From Candidatus Saccharimonadota bacterium (GTDB lineage Bacteria; Patescibacteriota; Saccharimonadia; Saccharimonadales; Saccharimonadaceae): DNA of 64,000 bases. Numbering within the stretch: the first letter of the stretch is position 1; every line of letters begins with the position of its first letter. Positions 7,933 to 16,556 of this stretch are shown piece by piece. Under the pieces are notes generated by a model that made no database searches, was not told the origin of the DNA, and worked only from the letters and a program-made list of their open reading frames with translations. A program made the position numbers and the translations under genes. The stretch is from assembly GCA_015999875.1 (NCBI GenBank), contig JAECRG010000001.1, forward strand, positions 1 to 64,000, read 5' to 3'.

Positions 7933-9009
7933 TTAGACGCTGGTGGCAATCTTGCGGATTTGGTCTGGAGAAAGTGGTGCGTCGCCGTCTATAGTGTAGA
8001 GGATTCCGCCGCTTACCCATGCTGCGTTGCCACCGTAACTATAGATAGTAATACCTTTTTCTTGTGAGGTGCTGTATTCGTCGCTAGATTTCTCTTTGAC
8101 GTAATTTTCGAGCAGTGCGCTTGAATCCCAGCTACTTTTCGACTGATTGAGTGTAAAGTTTGAGTCGCCAGTATTTGCAGCGAACTTGATTTGCACTTCT
8201 CCATCGCTAAATGCTACGGGCCCGTTGAGTTTGTAGCCGTCCGGTTGATAGCCTGGATATGATGCATCGATCCCTGCTTGTGCTGCGGCAACACGTACAG
8301 ATAGATTAGGTACATTGAGGTATGTGAGGTATCCGCCAAAGATGACGAGTGCAAAGCAACCAAATACAATACCAAGAATACGCTGTTTGTGTGACTGGTG
8401 CTTGTGTTGCTTGGCATGATGTGAGGGTGCGTGTGCCATGGCTTCGTTGATGGCGGCTTGCTTGAGTACGCTTGCAGCGGGAAGCTCTTTTTGCGGTGTT
8501 GCCTTTTTTGCAGCTTGTAGTTGGTGTGCTCGAGTGAGAGCTGGATGATTTTGTACTGTTTCGGCTGGCTGCTGAGCAGGTTTTGTTACAGTTGCCACGG
8601 TATGTTGTGTGGGGCGAAGTGAAGGGCTTTTCTTTGTGCTAGCCAGGGCGGTGTGAACATGCTTTGCATGAGTAGGACGTTTGATGCCATCAATACGCGC
8701 GCCCTGTCGGCTTACGATTTGCGGAGTACTTGGTTTTGCCGGAGGCTGTACCGCATGGCCAGTAGGCTTTTTGGTGAATTTACGATTTAGTGTCTGAGAT
8801 TTTTGAGTTTTTTGGTGAATTTGCTGAGATTTTGGAGTAGACCGAAGCACATTAGCAGAGTGGTTCTTTGTTGTGGGGGTGGGCTGCTCGACATGAGCGT
8901 TACTGCGTAGTGCAGATCGCGAGGTGTGGGCATGATCACTGGTCACAGGCAGTCCTGTGCGTGCATCGTATTCACGATTATTTATCGTTACTGTCTGTTT
9001 TTGACTCAT
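7933..9009 (-). CDS. Membrane-anchored protein with DUF4367-like C-terminal domain
   Basis: 358 residues. A long, low-complexity cytoplasmic region rich in T, H, K, Q and P (about 1-205), one transmembrane helix at about 211-232, and a compact extracellular domain of about 120 residues with the pattern YPGYQPDGYKLNG, FTLNQSKSSW, and AAWVSGGILYTIDGD that recalls DUF4367 (found in anti-sigma-like and lipoprotein contexts). ATG 9009 is preceded by GGGGGA with 4 nt spacing and is preferred to an in-frame TTG at 9021. Sits 25 bp upstream of gltX. Function unknown; the domain assignment is by pattern only. Confidence 0.6.
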   Translation of the reverse strand: MSQKQTVTINNREYDARTGLPVTSDHAHTSRSALRSNAHVEQPTPTTKNHSANVLRSTPKSQQIHQKTQKSQTLNRKFTKKPTGHAVQPPAKPSTPQIVSRQGARIDGIKRPTHAKHVHTALASTKKSPSLRPTQHTVATVTKPAQQPAETVQNHPALTRAHQLQAAKKATPQKELPAASVLKQAAINEAMAHAPSHHAKQHKHQSHKQRILGIVFGCFALVIFGGYLTYLNVPNLSVRVAAAQAGIDASYPGYQPDGYKLNGPVAFSDGEVQIKFAANTGDSNFTLNQSKSSWDSSALLENYVKEKSSDEYSTSQEKGITIYSYGGNAAWVSGGILYTIDGDAPLSPDQIRKIATSV

Positions 9010-9145
9010 CTTATCCCCCAAGATATATGTTAGTACACCGAAATCGCTTATGCCTCGCAGGTGTTATACCTATGATAGCATTTCGTTTGTTGTTTGCAAC
9101 TGGTATATAGCGTCACTCGTGGATTGCTGTATAATTGTAACTACA

Positions 9146-10633
9146 ATGTATCACCCACCCTCTAAAAGAGTTCGTTTTTGGCGCCGATTTACTGTAGTGA
9201 GTATCATGTTTGTAGCAGTAGTTACTAGTGTTGCGATTCTGACTGCCTTGACGCTTGGCTATGGCTTTAGTCAGAAAGACGGAAAAATCGAGCAAGGCGG
9301 GCTTCTACAGATGAGTAGCACTCCCACGGGCGCAACTGTGACAATCGATGGTGTCAAATTTGGCTCTCAGACACCCACTAAGCTCGTGTCTCAGGTCGGC
9401 AATTACCATGTTGAAATGCAGAAGAACGGCTATCACAAATGGCAGAAGACAGTCCCTATCCAGGCCGGTAACATCACTTGGGTTGCCTATCCTCGTCTTA
9501 TACCACAGACGCTCACCCCTAAGGCGACTGTAAAATACCCGGCTACTACTGCGAGTGCTTTGCCGTCTGGTTCAGCGAAGCGCTATGCGGTGCTCACGAG
9601 CGCCGACAGGCCAGTCGTGTCTGTGGCTATGCTAGATAGAGAAGAAGTTACTACAAAAGAGTACGAGTTGCCCGTAGCAGCATATACAGGTGTTCCGGAC
9701 GGTCAGCCGTCTCGTTTTGCTATTTCCGAATGGACGGGTGATGAAAAGCATGTGTTATTGCAACATACGTTCGGACCAAATAATACTGTCGAGTGGCTAC
9801 TATTTGATCTGGATCGTCCCGAGGAATCTATCAATATTAATCATGCACTTGGTATTTCGGGAGCTATGTCGAAGCTGGTATTTACCGAAGACAATGGCCG
9901 AGAGATTTATGCACTTATTGATGGCTCGGTACGCATTCTTGATTTAGATAGTCAGACGCAAAGTAGGCCAATCGTAGAAGATGTAGTCGATTTTCGTTTG
10001 AGCGGAGATAAATTTGTGTTGTTTACCAAGGCCCCCGCTGATGGTAAGCAGCAGGTTGGTTATGTCAAAAAAGATTATAAGCAACCACGTATCGTAAAGA
10101 CCGTTGCGCACGAAGGTGCTGATATCGCTCAGTTTGATGTGGGTAAATATTACGATAAGTATTACTTCGTGATCTCTCACGGCAAAGAGGCATCGCTGTT
10201 TTCTAGCGGCAGCCTGCCAAACGATAGTACGTCCATGCTGGCACTCAAGCACGTACAGACGCTCGCACTCAAACAGTCTATTGTCGATGTGAACATCACG
10301 GATAATGGGCAGTTTGCAACAGCTCAGGACGGAGTAGGGTTCGCTACATTCAACTTGGAAATTATGAAGCTGACGACAGCTCAACTTACCCACGGAAGTT
10401 CTTCGGTGCCGCAGAAGCTCAAGTATCTAGACGGCTATATGTTGTGGGGTGTGAACGACGACAAGCTTCGCACATATGAGTTTGATGGAGAAAACCAGCA
10501 CGATATCATGCCGATCATACCGTCTCTTGGGGCAACTCTCAGTCCTTCTGGGAAATACCTGTACGGATTTGCTCAGGTGGACGCTGATACAGTGGCGTTG
10601 ACTCGTGTTCAGCTGCTCGATATCGCGCAGTAA
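9146..10633 (+). CDS. Membrane-anchored PEGA-domain protein
   Basis: 495 residues. A basic N-terminus and transmembrane helix (about 15-38) place the rest outside the cell. A PEGA domain follows (SSTPTGATVTIDGVKFG, then GNYHVEMQKNGYHKW), then a long region that looks like beta-propeller repeats with strand-turn patterns. Such proteins are usually surface or cell-wall associated; partners are unknown. The start is set at 9146 because TATAAT (9130-9135) ends 10 nt upstream and no Shine-Dalgarno exists, so the mRNA is almost leaderless; an in-frame ATG at 9050 lies upstream of this promoter. Divergent from the DUF4367-like gene. Confidence 0.75.
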   Translation: MYHPPSKRVRFWRRFTVVSIMFVAVVTSVAILTALTLGYGFSQKDGKIEQGGLLQMSSTPTGATVTIDGVKFGSQTPTKLVSQVGNYHVEMQKNGYHKWQKTVPIQAGNITWVAYPRLIPQTLTPKATVKYPATTASALPSGSAKRYAVLTSADRPVVSVAMLDREEVTTKEYELPVAAYTGVPDGQPSRFAISEWTGDEKHVLLQHTFGPNNTVEWLLFDLDRPEESININHALGISGAMSKLVFTEDNGREIYALIDGSVRILDLDSQTQSRPIVEDVVDFRLSGDKFVLFTKAPADGKQQVGYVKKDYKQPRIVKTVAHEGADIAQFDVGKYYDKYYFVISHGKEASLFSSGSLPNDSTSMLALKHVQTLALKQSIVDVNITDNGQFATAQDGVGFATFNLEIMKLTTAQLTHGSSSVPQKLKYLDGYMLWGVNDDKLRTYEFDGENQHDIMPIIPSLGATLSPSGKYLYGFAQVDADTVALTRVQLLDIAQ

Positions 10634-10699
10634 AACTCTTCGTCACCCCCCTGCTCTAGTAGTAACCTAGGAGTATGCGAACCGTTAGATTTATACCTA

Positions 10700-10721
10700 C
10701 CTGCTCTTGTGCAAGAGCAGG
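10700..10721. other. Hairpin between convergent genes
   Basis: Perfect 10-bp stem CCTGCTCTTG / CAAGAGCAGG with a 2-base gap (realistically a 4-base loop). It lies between the convergent PEGA and sortase genes. No T-tract follows on either strand, so it is not a clear intrinsic terminator, but it may protect both 3' ends. Confidence 0.4.
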
Positions 10722-10779
10722 AATCCTCAGGGGCCCGCCGGCTTTAGGGTGCGTTTACTTAGTAGTGAACCATCTCTCG

Positions 10780-12042
10780 CTATCGAGCACCGAAAAGACG
10801 TTCGAGAATCGTCGGTGCTGTGCCTGTGATCTCGGCATTTGCCGCTGCGGGCGCTTGCTCTGCTTCGGTAGGCTTAGTAGCTCCAGCAGGATCTGGGCTA
10901 ACTTGTTTCGCAAACACGAGTAGTCGCTTCTCTGCTGTACCGAGTGGTGTGCAGGTGATGAGCGTGATGATTGGATCCGAGCCTGTGTAGTTTAGGGCGC
11001 CGATATCAGTTGGCTTGACGACCTTCATGTCAAATATCTTGTAAGTATAGCGTTTAGATTCGTAGTTGACGTATATCACATCATCTATAGCTAGGCGTTC
11101 AAGCTGCACAAAAATAAACTTGTATGCACCACTGTCAGTCCAATCGCTACTCGAGTGGGCCGAGAACACCGAATTCCCTACTTGCCCCGGTACACTTGAG
11201 GCTCCTGGGTAGCGCACATGGGCTATGCCATTTGACATTGCGGCGAGTTGCTCGGCGTTTGTTGGGCCTACGTTCATAACCACTGGCGCATCAACATTGA
11301 TCTTTGGTATAACCATCTTTGCCTCTGGCCCTACGGGTACATCAACATTTGGATCAACAATGATGTTTTGTGGCTCGATTGTACCTGGTGAGACGTAGGC
11401 TTTGACGTTCGCCATTAGCACTTGGTTGTACTGGAGTAGCGCAAACACTAGCACGACACTAAATGCAGCTGCAATAGGTATGAAGTGGCGACTTTTGCGC
11501 ACTTTCTTGGCTTTCGTTGTCGCTTGGTTGATGATGTTTTGACGGAGCTCGTAGAGCGCTTCGTCGCGCGTGAGTACTCCGTCGTCATCTGGTACAGTAG
11601 TAGTATTTGGCGGAGTCGCTCTCGCTGTACCTTTGTCTTCTGTGAACTGTTGTTTTACGGCACTCACATAATATTGCTCATAGTATTTCTGGTAGTACGT
11701 CTGCCATGCGCTGTGATACTGCTTCCATTGGTCTGCATGATTGAGCTCGGGCGCGCTATGGGTTTTTGCGTAAGGGCTCGTCTCGTTCACCTCGTGTGCC
11801 GCAAGGTTTTGTCCAGCTTGAGCTTTGGTTTCCACTACCTGTAGCGGTTTTTCTACTGGTGTTGTATGAGGGGTCGGGTCGCCGCTTGCGCCAGAGTAGA
11901 TCGCGTCAAGTTCGTTGCGCAACACGTTCGCAGCTGCTTCGCGGTGCTGTTCGCGTTCAGGAACCTGCACATTAGTATCATCGCCTCGTGTAGGTACGGG
12001 TGTTGAGCCTCTTGGTACTGGGGTTTGGTTGCGTGGATCCAT
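10780..12042 (-). CDS. Sortase with long cytoplasmic N-terminal region
   Basis: 420 residues. About 185 residues of low-complexity, charged sequence (with a Y/Q-rich patch WQTYYQKYYEQYY near 113-125) precede one transmembrane helix (186-206) and a sortase beta-barrel. Catalytic residues are visible: His296 (SAHSSS), Cys364 (LITCTP) and Arg373 (EKRLLV). Sortases cleave a sorting motif and transfer surface proteins to cell wall or pilins. No LPxTG-type substrate is encoded nearby. The N-terminal extension is unusually long. TATACT at about 12065 gives a leader of about 16 nt. Confidence 0.88.
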   Translation of the reverse strand: MDPRNQTPVPRGSTPVPTRGDDTNVQVPEREQHREAAANVLRNELDAIYSGASGDPTPHTTPVEKPLQVVETKAQAGQNLAAHEVNETSPYAKTHSAPELNHADQWKQYHSAWQTYYQKYYEQYYVSAVKQQFTEDKGTARATPPNTTTVPDDDGVLTRDEALYELRQNIINQATTKAKKVRKSRHFIPIAAAFSVVLVFALLQYNQVLMANVKAYVSPGTIEPQNIIVDPNVDVPVGPEAKMVIPKINVDAPVVMNVGPTNAEQLAAMSNGIAHVRYPGASSVPGQVGNSVFSAHSSSDWTDSGAYKFIFVQLERLAIDDVIYVNYESKRYTYKIFDMKVVKPTDIGALNYTGSDPIITLITCTPLGTAEKRLLVFAKQVSPDPAGATKPTEAEQAPAAANAEITGTAPTILERLFGAR

Positions 12043-12137
12043 CTCTAGTTTTTTCTCTTCTTTTAGTATACAATATTCGGTGAGTCATATAAAGGCGCAT
12101 ATGTTTTTCGTAGAAAATACTAGCGTCCAAAGCATAC

Positions 12138-12224
12138 GCCGCGGTGGTGGAATTGGTAGACACGCCGGACTCAAAATCCTGTGAGCATTAGCTCGTGCCG
12201 GTTCAAGTCCGGCCCGCGGTACCA
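12138..12224 (+). tRNA. tRNA-Leu (CAA), CCA encoded
   Basis: Class II tRNA: acceptor GCCGCGG pairs with CCGCGGT (first pair G-U), D region TGGTGGAATTGGTAGACAC typical of tRNA-Leu, anticodon loop CTCAAAA with CAA (reads UUG), a long variable arm (GTGAGCATTAGCTC), T arm GCCGG-TTCAAGT-CCGGC, discriminator A at 12221 and CCA at 12222-12224. Confidence 0.94.
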
Positions 12225-12233
12225 GAAGCAACA

Positions 12234-12260
12234 AAAAATCCCACAGTAAGTGGGATTTTT
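12234..12260. terminator. Bidirectional terminator
   Basis: Stem AAAAATCCCAC / GTGGGATTTTT with loop AGTAA, 10 nt after the tRNA-Leu CCA. A- and T-tracts on both sides let it end the rightward tRNA and the leftward gene whose stop is at 12259. Confidence 0.88.
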
Positions 12261-13296
12261 ATTCTTTGTATAAATTATGAAGTAGTCTATCTTCGATTCG
12301 AGTGGCTGCCTCTTTGTTTTTTGATTTTGTGTTAGCAACTAGTGTTCGAGCTAAATAGCGTGCTTGCCTTGCGTTCTGTTGGCTCGATAACGCCGTAGTT
12401 CTATCCTGCACCAGTAGTGCAGTAGTACGTTTTTTTGTTCTCGTACTTGGGTTTTCAAGTAAGAAGTGGGCAGATACGAGCCCTGGCCAGTTGACTGCAA
12501 TGGTTTTGGACTGTTTCGGAGATACTCTGGCCTGCTTTACGTTATCTAAATCGATCTTTCCATCGATGAGCATGGCGTAGCGTGAGTCATATTTTATACT
12601 TGAATCGATAGAAGCCTGTGTTTTAACTTGAATCCCGAGAGTATGCTTTTTGAGCAAATCGATAGCAATTAAATCAACATTCCTGCTACTTTGGGAACTA
12701 GATTCAAATTGCAATGGAGCCGGCAAGATGGCGATGTGTGGGTGTTTTTTGGTGATTTCGAGGGCGGTGATGTAGGCATCGCTCTCAGTCATATTCCCGT
12801 CCCGGCTTTGTCCGTGCTGGCTGCGAGCGTATGGAAGATAGCCGGTTTGCGCGATTTCGTCCACGCGATCTTTCATCTCGAACACGGTCTCCATGGCAAG
12901 GTATGCCTGAGCTTCCTTCGTAGCAGCAGGTGAGATGTACTCATTCCCGCTCAACACTTTGTGCCATATACTGAGAGCTGCACCCGTCATGCCATGAAAC
13001 CCGAGAGACTGTACTACTCGCCAGTTTTGGTCTGTATCTTCTGTATCTTCAAATACATTTTCCATGGAGGCGCGTCGGCTCTGCTCTGCGACGACATAGT
13101 CTTGAATCAAGCTACCTACTTGCTCGCCGCTAAGATGTTCTCCATGGAGAAGTGCATGAAGCTCGGAGCCAAATCGAAGAGAACAGTCAAAAACTGGCTG
13201 CAGCGACTCTACTAGCCGAGCATCAGGCTTGCTCTCGCCACCGTTAAACGGCGTGACTGATCGAGGGTACGCTTCAGAGAACTTTTTATTTTCCAT
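12259..13296 (-). CDS. Unknown protein with possible PD-(D/E)XK (QxK-type) nuclease core
   Basis: 345 residues, no family recognised. The N-terminal two thirds are mostly helical. Residues 206-228 read NVDLIAID...LGIQVKTQ, the spacing of a restriction-endonuclease-like core in which Asp208 and Gln223-x-Lys225 would be active-site residues, as in Mrr/QxK-type nucleases. A second protein with the same kind of motif lies two genes upstream (14142-15080). Start 13296 is preferred because it lies just after the stop of the upstream gene and 7 nt after TATGGT; longer in-frame starts run into that gene. Nuclease activity is inference. Confidence 0.45.
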   Translation of the reverse strand: MENKKFSEAYPRSVTPFNGGESKPDARLVESLQPVFDCSLRFGSELHALLHGEHLSGEQVGSLIQDYVVAEQSRRASMENVFEDTEDTDQNWRVVQSLGFHGMTGAALSIWHKVLSGNEYISPAATKEAQAYLAMETVFEMKDRVDEIAQTGYLPYARSQHGQSRDGNMTESDAYITALEITKKHPHIAILPAPLQFESSSQSSRNVDLIAIDLLKKHTLGIQVKTQASIDSSIKYDSRYAMLIDGKIDLDNVKQARVSPKQSKTIAVNWPGLVSAHFLLENPSTRTKKRTTALLVQDRTTALSSQQNARQARYLARTLVANTKSKNKEAATRIEDRLLHNLYKE

Positions 13297-13336
13297 TACC
13301 AATACCATACTGTATAAGGATGTAAAACAAAAGTTG

Positions 13337-14125
13337 TTATGCTTGTATACTGGCGGCAATCGCTTCGAGCGGTTTGGGGTGCCATAGTAGGTATGATGCA
13401 GCCCGTGCCGCCGTCTGGCCGCGCCATATCGCCATCGGACTATCCCATTTCTGCGTGACAACTTTGCCGTCGTGAGCGATGACGAGCTGACCTTGATGTA
13501 GAGTCAGGATTGTTACCGGGTAGCTAAGCGTGAACTTGTGAAGATTCTCGACGAGCTGCGAGAGCTGCATGCTAAAGGTTAATATCTTTGGGTAATATAC
13601 ATCTTGAAATAATTTCTGTAGCTGAGCGAACGACAGCACGTAGAGAGTATTTGGTCGCTCAACCATCGTCGGTGCACTACGTCGCACTAGGTCGGCGGCA
13701 TCACGGGTGAGAGTAATCCAGCCGCCGTAGCTTGCGATAAAGTCGTCGTATACTACGGTGGTCTCGCTGCTCCTGCCTGCATCACCGATAAGCAAAATAC
13801 CCGTACTCCATGCACCGAGCGCCTGCATGTCATGAAGTGCCTCCCTGCTTAGGCTGCCAGAGATGTTACTTGGTGCAAATATCGCTTCGGTGATTGCTGG
13901 AGGAATTGTCTTGCGTAGTACGTCGGGTAGTAGTACCTTGACCTCCCCTGCCCCGGCCGCATAAGTCGTGCCATAGGCCTCAGCTACTCCGGCAAACCCT
14001 AGTTTATTGCCGCCTATGATGCCTAGCTTGCCGCGGAGACTGCGCTGTTCGGGTTTGTTCCACTCCACATCAGGAAATAGTGGTTTGTCTGGATTTTGAA
14101 TCTGCCAGTATGGAAATTGTTGCAT
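13337..14125 (-). CDS. NAD(P)HX dehydratase-like protein (ribokinase fold), degenerate
   Basis: 262 residues. RGKLGIIGGNKLGFAGVAEA and TYAAGAGEVKVLLPD (about 31-67) match the start of ADP/ATP-dependent NAD(P)H-hydrate dehydratase (NnrD/YjeF C-terminal domain), which repairs hydrated NAD(P)H. However, the conserved nucleotide-binding GDGLAG-type motif near the C-terminus is not visible; the corresponding part reads DSPMAIWRGQTAARAA. It may be a diverged binding protein or an altered enzyme. Start 14125 follows TGC-TATAGT by 6 nt, so it is leaderless; an in-frame ATG at 14188 would lie inside the upstream gene. Confidence 0.6.
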   Translation of the reverse strand: MQQFPYWQIQNPDKPLFPDVEWNKPEQRSLRGKLGIIGGNKLGFAGVAEAYGTTYAAGAGEVKVLLPDVLRKTIPPAITEAIFAPSNISGSLSREALHDMQALGAWSTGILLIGDAGRSSETTVVYDDFIASYGGWITLTRDAADLVRRSAPTMVERPNTLYVLSFAQLQKLFQDVYYPKILTFSMQLSQLVENLHKFTLSYPVTILTLHQGQLVIAHDGKVVTQKWDSPMAIWRGQTAARAASYLLWHPKPLEAIAASIQA

Positions 14126-14141
14126 AGTACTACTATAGCAC

Positions 14142-15080
14142 TTAGGCTGCAGCGTCCATGTATTGTGCTTTTTTGCGAATAGCCACAATAGCCTGTGATG
14201 CTACGTTGAGAAATGCACGCTCTTCAGGATAGAGTAGCTCATTGTCATGCTCTTCAACTAAGAGTCGTGCAGCCCTATGAACATAGGGCGCTACTGTCAT
14301 CTCATTTTCGTGCGCTTCAAGGTTCGATTTTTCTGCGGCAAATTTTAACATTCCTTCTATATCGAGTACTTGTATCTCGTCGCCGTAGCGCAAGGCAGTA
14401 ACACCTATCTTGATTTGCACGGGTATTTTCGTCCCTTCGTAGACAAAATATCGATCATGATTATGGATTGCTGTATGACTCGATTCTTCGCGTGGTGATG
14501 CAAGGTGAAGTAAATAGTCTGGTTGCCCGGTACGAGAACTAAGCATGGTCGTCACATTCTCACTTAGTCGTGTATCCTGTGCGCTGACACCTAGCTTCAA
14601 ATCCTCATTTATTATAATCGCCATACTGTCGTATAGGTTCCTGCAGTCCTCGTGGGTAATTGCTTCTGCATGTGCCCGCTTATTAAAAAGAGGCACATGA
14701 GCCCCTAGGAGTAATGCTTGGTGATAGTGATTGTGTTGAGGCGATGATGTATAGCGCAGGTCTGGACGATGTAGCGGGTTGTTTTCACTGCTCACTGCTA
14801 GTACGTCGGCGAGCAGCTGAGGTACGTAATAACTGATATACATTTTACGCATATCTTTGTCGAGCGGCGTAGAGTGTGATAATGCATACTCGAGCATTCT
14901 CCATGATGACTGTAGTAGTCCCTCAGGGGTCTTCGTCTCGCTATAGTGACGAAGACCGTCTTCGGCAACATCAGAGGATAATTCTTCAGCGAGAAGCAGT
15001 GCTGAGTCACGGTGACTGATCGGAGGCTTTTTTCGAAAATTCCAAAAAGCTGATGAGTCTACCCGCTCTGCGTTATTCAT
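14142..15080 (-). CDS. Unknown protein with possible PD...QxK nuclease core
   Basis: 312 residues, not recognised. A helical N-terminal half is followed by QPDYLLHLASP (186-196) and, after a charged insertion, YEGTKIPVQIKIGV (214-227). Pro187-Asp188 plus Gln222-x-Lys224 fit a PD-(D/E)XK nuclease core with Q in place of E. The stretch after it (GDEIQVLDIEGML) resembles that after the QxK motif of the 12259 gene, suggesting distant paralogy. TGC-TATAGT ends 7 nt before the ATG, so the mRNA is leaderless. Role unknown; DNA processing or defence are possibilities only. Confidence 0.45.
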   Translation of the reverse strand: MNNAERVDSSAFWNFRKKPPISHRDSALLLAEELSSDVAEDGLRHYSETKTPEGLLQSSWRMLEYALSHSTPLDKDMRKMYISYYVPQLLADVLAVSSENNPLHRPDLRYTSSPQHNHYHQALLLGAHVPLFNKRAHAEAITHEDCRNLYDSMAIIINEDLKLGVSAQDTRLSENVTTMLSSRTGQPDYLLHLASPREESSHTAIHNHDRYFVYEGTKIPVQIKIGVTALRYGDEIQVLDIEGMLKFAAEKSNLEAHENEMTVAPYVHRAARLLVEEHDNELLYPEERAFLNVASQAIVAIRKKAQYMDAAA

Positions 15081-15128
15081 ACTTTAGACTATAGCAAACA
15101 ATTGGTTAAGCTCAAGCACCTTTAGCTG

Positions 15129-15557
15129 CTAAATCTCAGTAAACGAGACGTTTTTTGAGAAAGCTGTTGAGCCGAGCCACTCTACAGTAATGTCGTGGCG
15201 ACCAGCGGGCAGCTCAATTTGACGAGTCGTTTCGTCGAAACCAACTTGTTTACTTGCCTGTTTGCTGATAGTGTAGCTTACGGTTTGATCGACACGAGAA
15301 AAAGATCTGACTTCGTGACTAATCGCAGCTTCGGTCGTAACAAGTGGTTGGCCATCTATTTTGAGCACTACGTTTGTCGCTGCTTCTCCATCGTACACGC
15401 GTGGTATTGGAGATATATTCCAGGCGGAAATATCAAAGGTCATGGTGTCTCCTAGCGCATATTGATTGTGTAGGTTCGAGACAAAAATTGGCATTGGCAA
15501 CAAATATGGCAATACCACCACGGCTGCAACCACAATAAATATAAAGAGTTTCTTCAT
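15129..15557 (-). CDS. Membrane-anchored or secreted protein, beta-rich domain
   Basis: 142 residues. MKK then a hydrophobic helix (about 4-24) forms a signal peptide or anchor without an obvious lipobox. The remainder is predominantly beta (ATNVVLKIDGQPLV, GRHDITVEWLG), like an Ig-type or cell-surface binding domain. The ATG lies 3 bp downstream of the stop codon of the multi-span membrane protein above it, so both are co-transcribed and may act together at the envelope. No family recognised. Confidence 0.6.
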   Translation of the reverse strand: MKKLFIFIVVAAVVVLPYLLPMPIFVSNLHNQYALGDTMTFDISAWNISPIPRVYDGEAATNVVLKIDGQPLVTTEAAISHEVRSFSRVDQTVSYTISKQASKQVGFDETTRQIELPAGRHDITVEWLGSTAFSKNVSFTEI

Positions 15558-15559
15558 TA

Positions 15560-16507
15560 CTAGAGCTCAGTTGAGAATTGCGCCGCCACAATAGCCAGTG
15601 CCACCAGAGAAAACAAGAGCACTGCGCTGAGTAGTACAACAACTATCAGGAATGCGATAGATAGCCAATGCGCCTCTGGTTTTTGCAGGTGAGCTTTTTC
15701 GTAGGCATCGTACTGCCGAAACAAGATGCCGCGTACACCCGGCTCTATAAGAAGTGGTATGAGGCCAAGTGTGACTAGGTTGAAGAGGCCCAATGATCCA
15801 AATGTAGTGAACCATGCCCCTTTCGTGATAGTAGTACTGTGTTTTAGCGCATCGCTAGCACTCATATCTCGCGCGAAATATGCCGTACCCGCAAGTGAGT
15901 AACGTATGGCCATGATGATACCAGGTACTACGAGCAAGAGTGACCACAGGAAGACTTTTACACTGATCATAATTTGTAGCCATACGTAGCCTGGAAATCT
16001 ATGTGCAAGCGTAGATACTGCCGTGCCAAACGATGTTTCGGTCTGTTTTGCGATTGCCGCGGCACTCACGTCGCGCATGCCGTTGATGATAGCGGAGATG
16101 ACGAGTGTGAGCAGTAGTATTACCAGGAAGATGCCGCCGACAATCACCGCTATACTTACGATTTGCTCGTAAGCAAAATTTGGATTATCGAAGGGTGCAG
16201 AGGTAGAAGTGGTGTCGTTTGTAGTTTGCGTAGCTTCTGGGTAGATATTGCTGATGCCATCTGCTACATATGAGACTCCGTTTGCGAGTGCGCCTAGCGC
16301 TGCTAGGACAGCAAATACAATTGCAACCGTCTTCACGTATGTGAAAAATCCACTAATACCATCGAGCGCGACCATAAACGGATTATTTTGATAAGCTATG
16401 TGTGCCGCGCTGCTGTTTGGTGGCAAGGGCTGACCTGTTGGAGATGTTGATACTACTGATGTAGTACCCGCTGATGCTTTAAATGGTGGCGGTGTTGGCT
16501 GGCTCAT
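15560..16507 (-). CDS. Multi-span membrane protein
   Basis: 315 residues: a P/S/T-rich N-terminus (about 1-45) and roughly six hydrophobic segments. Motifs such as AIRYSLAGTAYFARDMSASDALKHS recall DUF975/YciC-type integral membrane proteins, which contain a similar S/A-x-x-A-L-x-x-S element, but I cannot assign a family firmly. AGGAAA about 6 nt before the ATG serves as Shine-Dalgarno. Co-transcribed with the anchored protein downstream. Confidence 0.6.
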   Translation of the reverse strand: MSQPTPPPFKASAGTTSVVSTSPTGQPLPPNSSAAHIAYQNNPFMVALDGISGFFTYVKTVAIVFAVLAALGALANGVSYVADGISNIYPEATQTTNDTTSTSAPFDNPNFAYEQIVSIAVIVGGIFLVILLLTLVISAIINGMRDVSAAAIAKQTETSFGTAVSTLAHRFPGYVWLQIMISVKVFLWSLLLVVPGIIMAIRYSLAGTAYFARDMSASDALKHSTTITKGAWFTTFGSLGLFNLVTLGLIPLLIEPGVRGILFRQYDAYEKAHLQKPEAHWLSIAFLIVVVLLSAVLLFSLVALAIVAAQFSTEL

Positions 16508-16556
16508 GAGTATTTCCTGCTTACAGTTTGCTTATATAGTACCACTCTGCGGGGGG

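Noticed and set aside
10634-10779. Riboswitch or small RNA between the PEGA and sortase genes
   Set aside because: Only one strong 10-bp hairpin is visible, between convergent genes; nothing indicates a promoter or ligand-binding fold.
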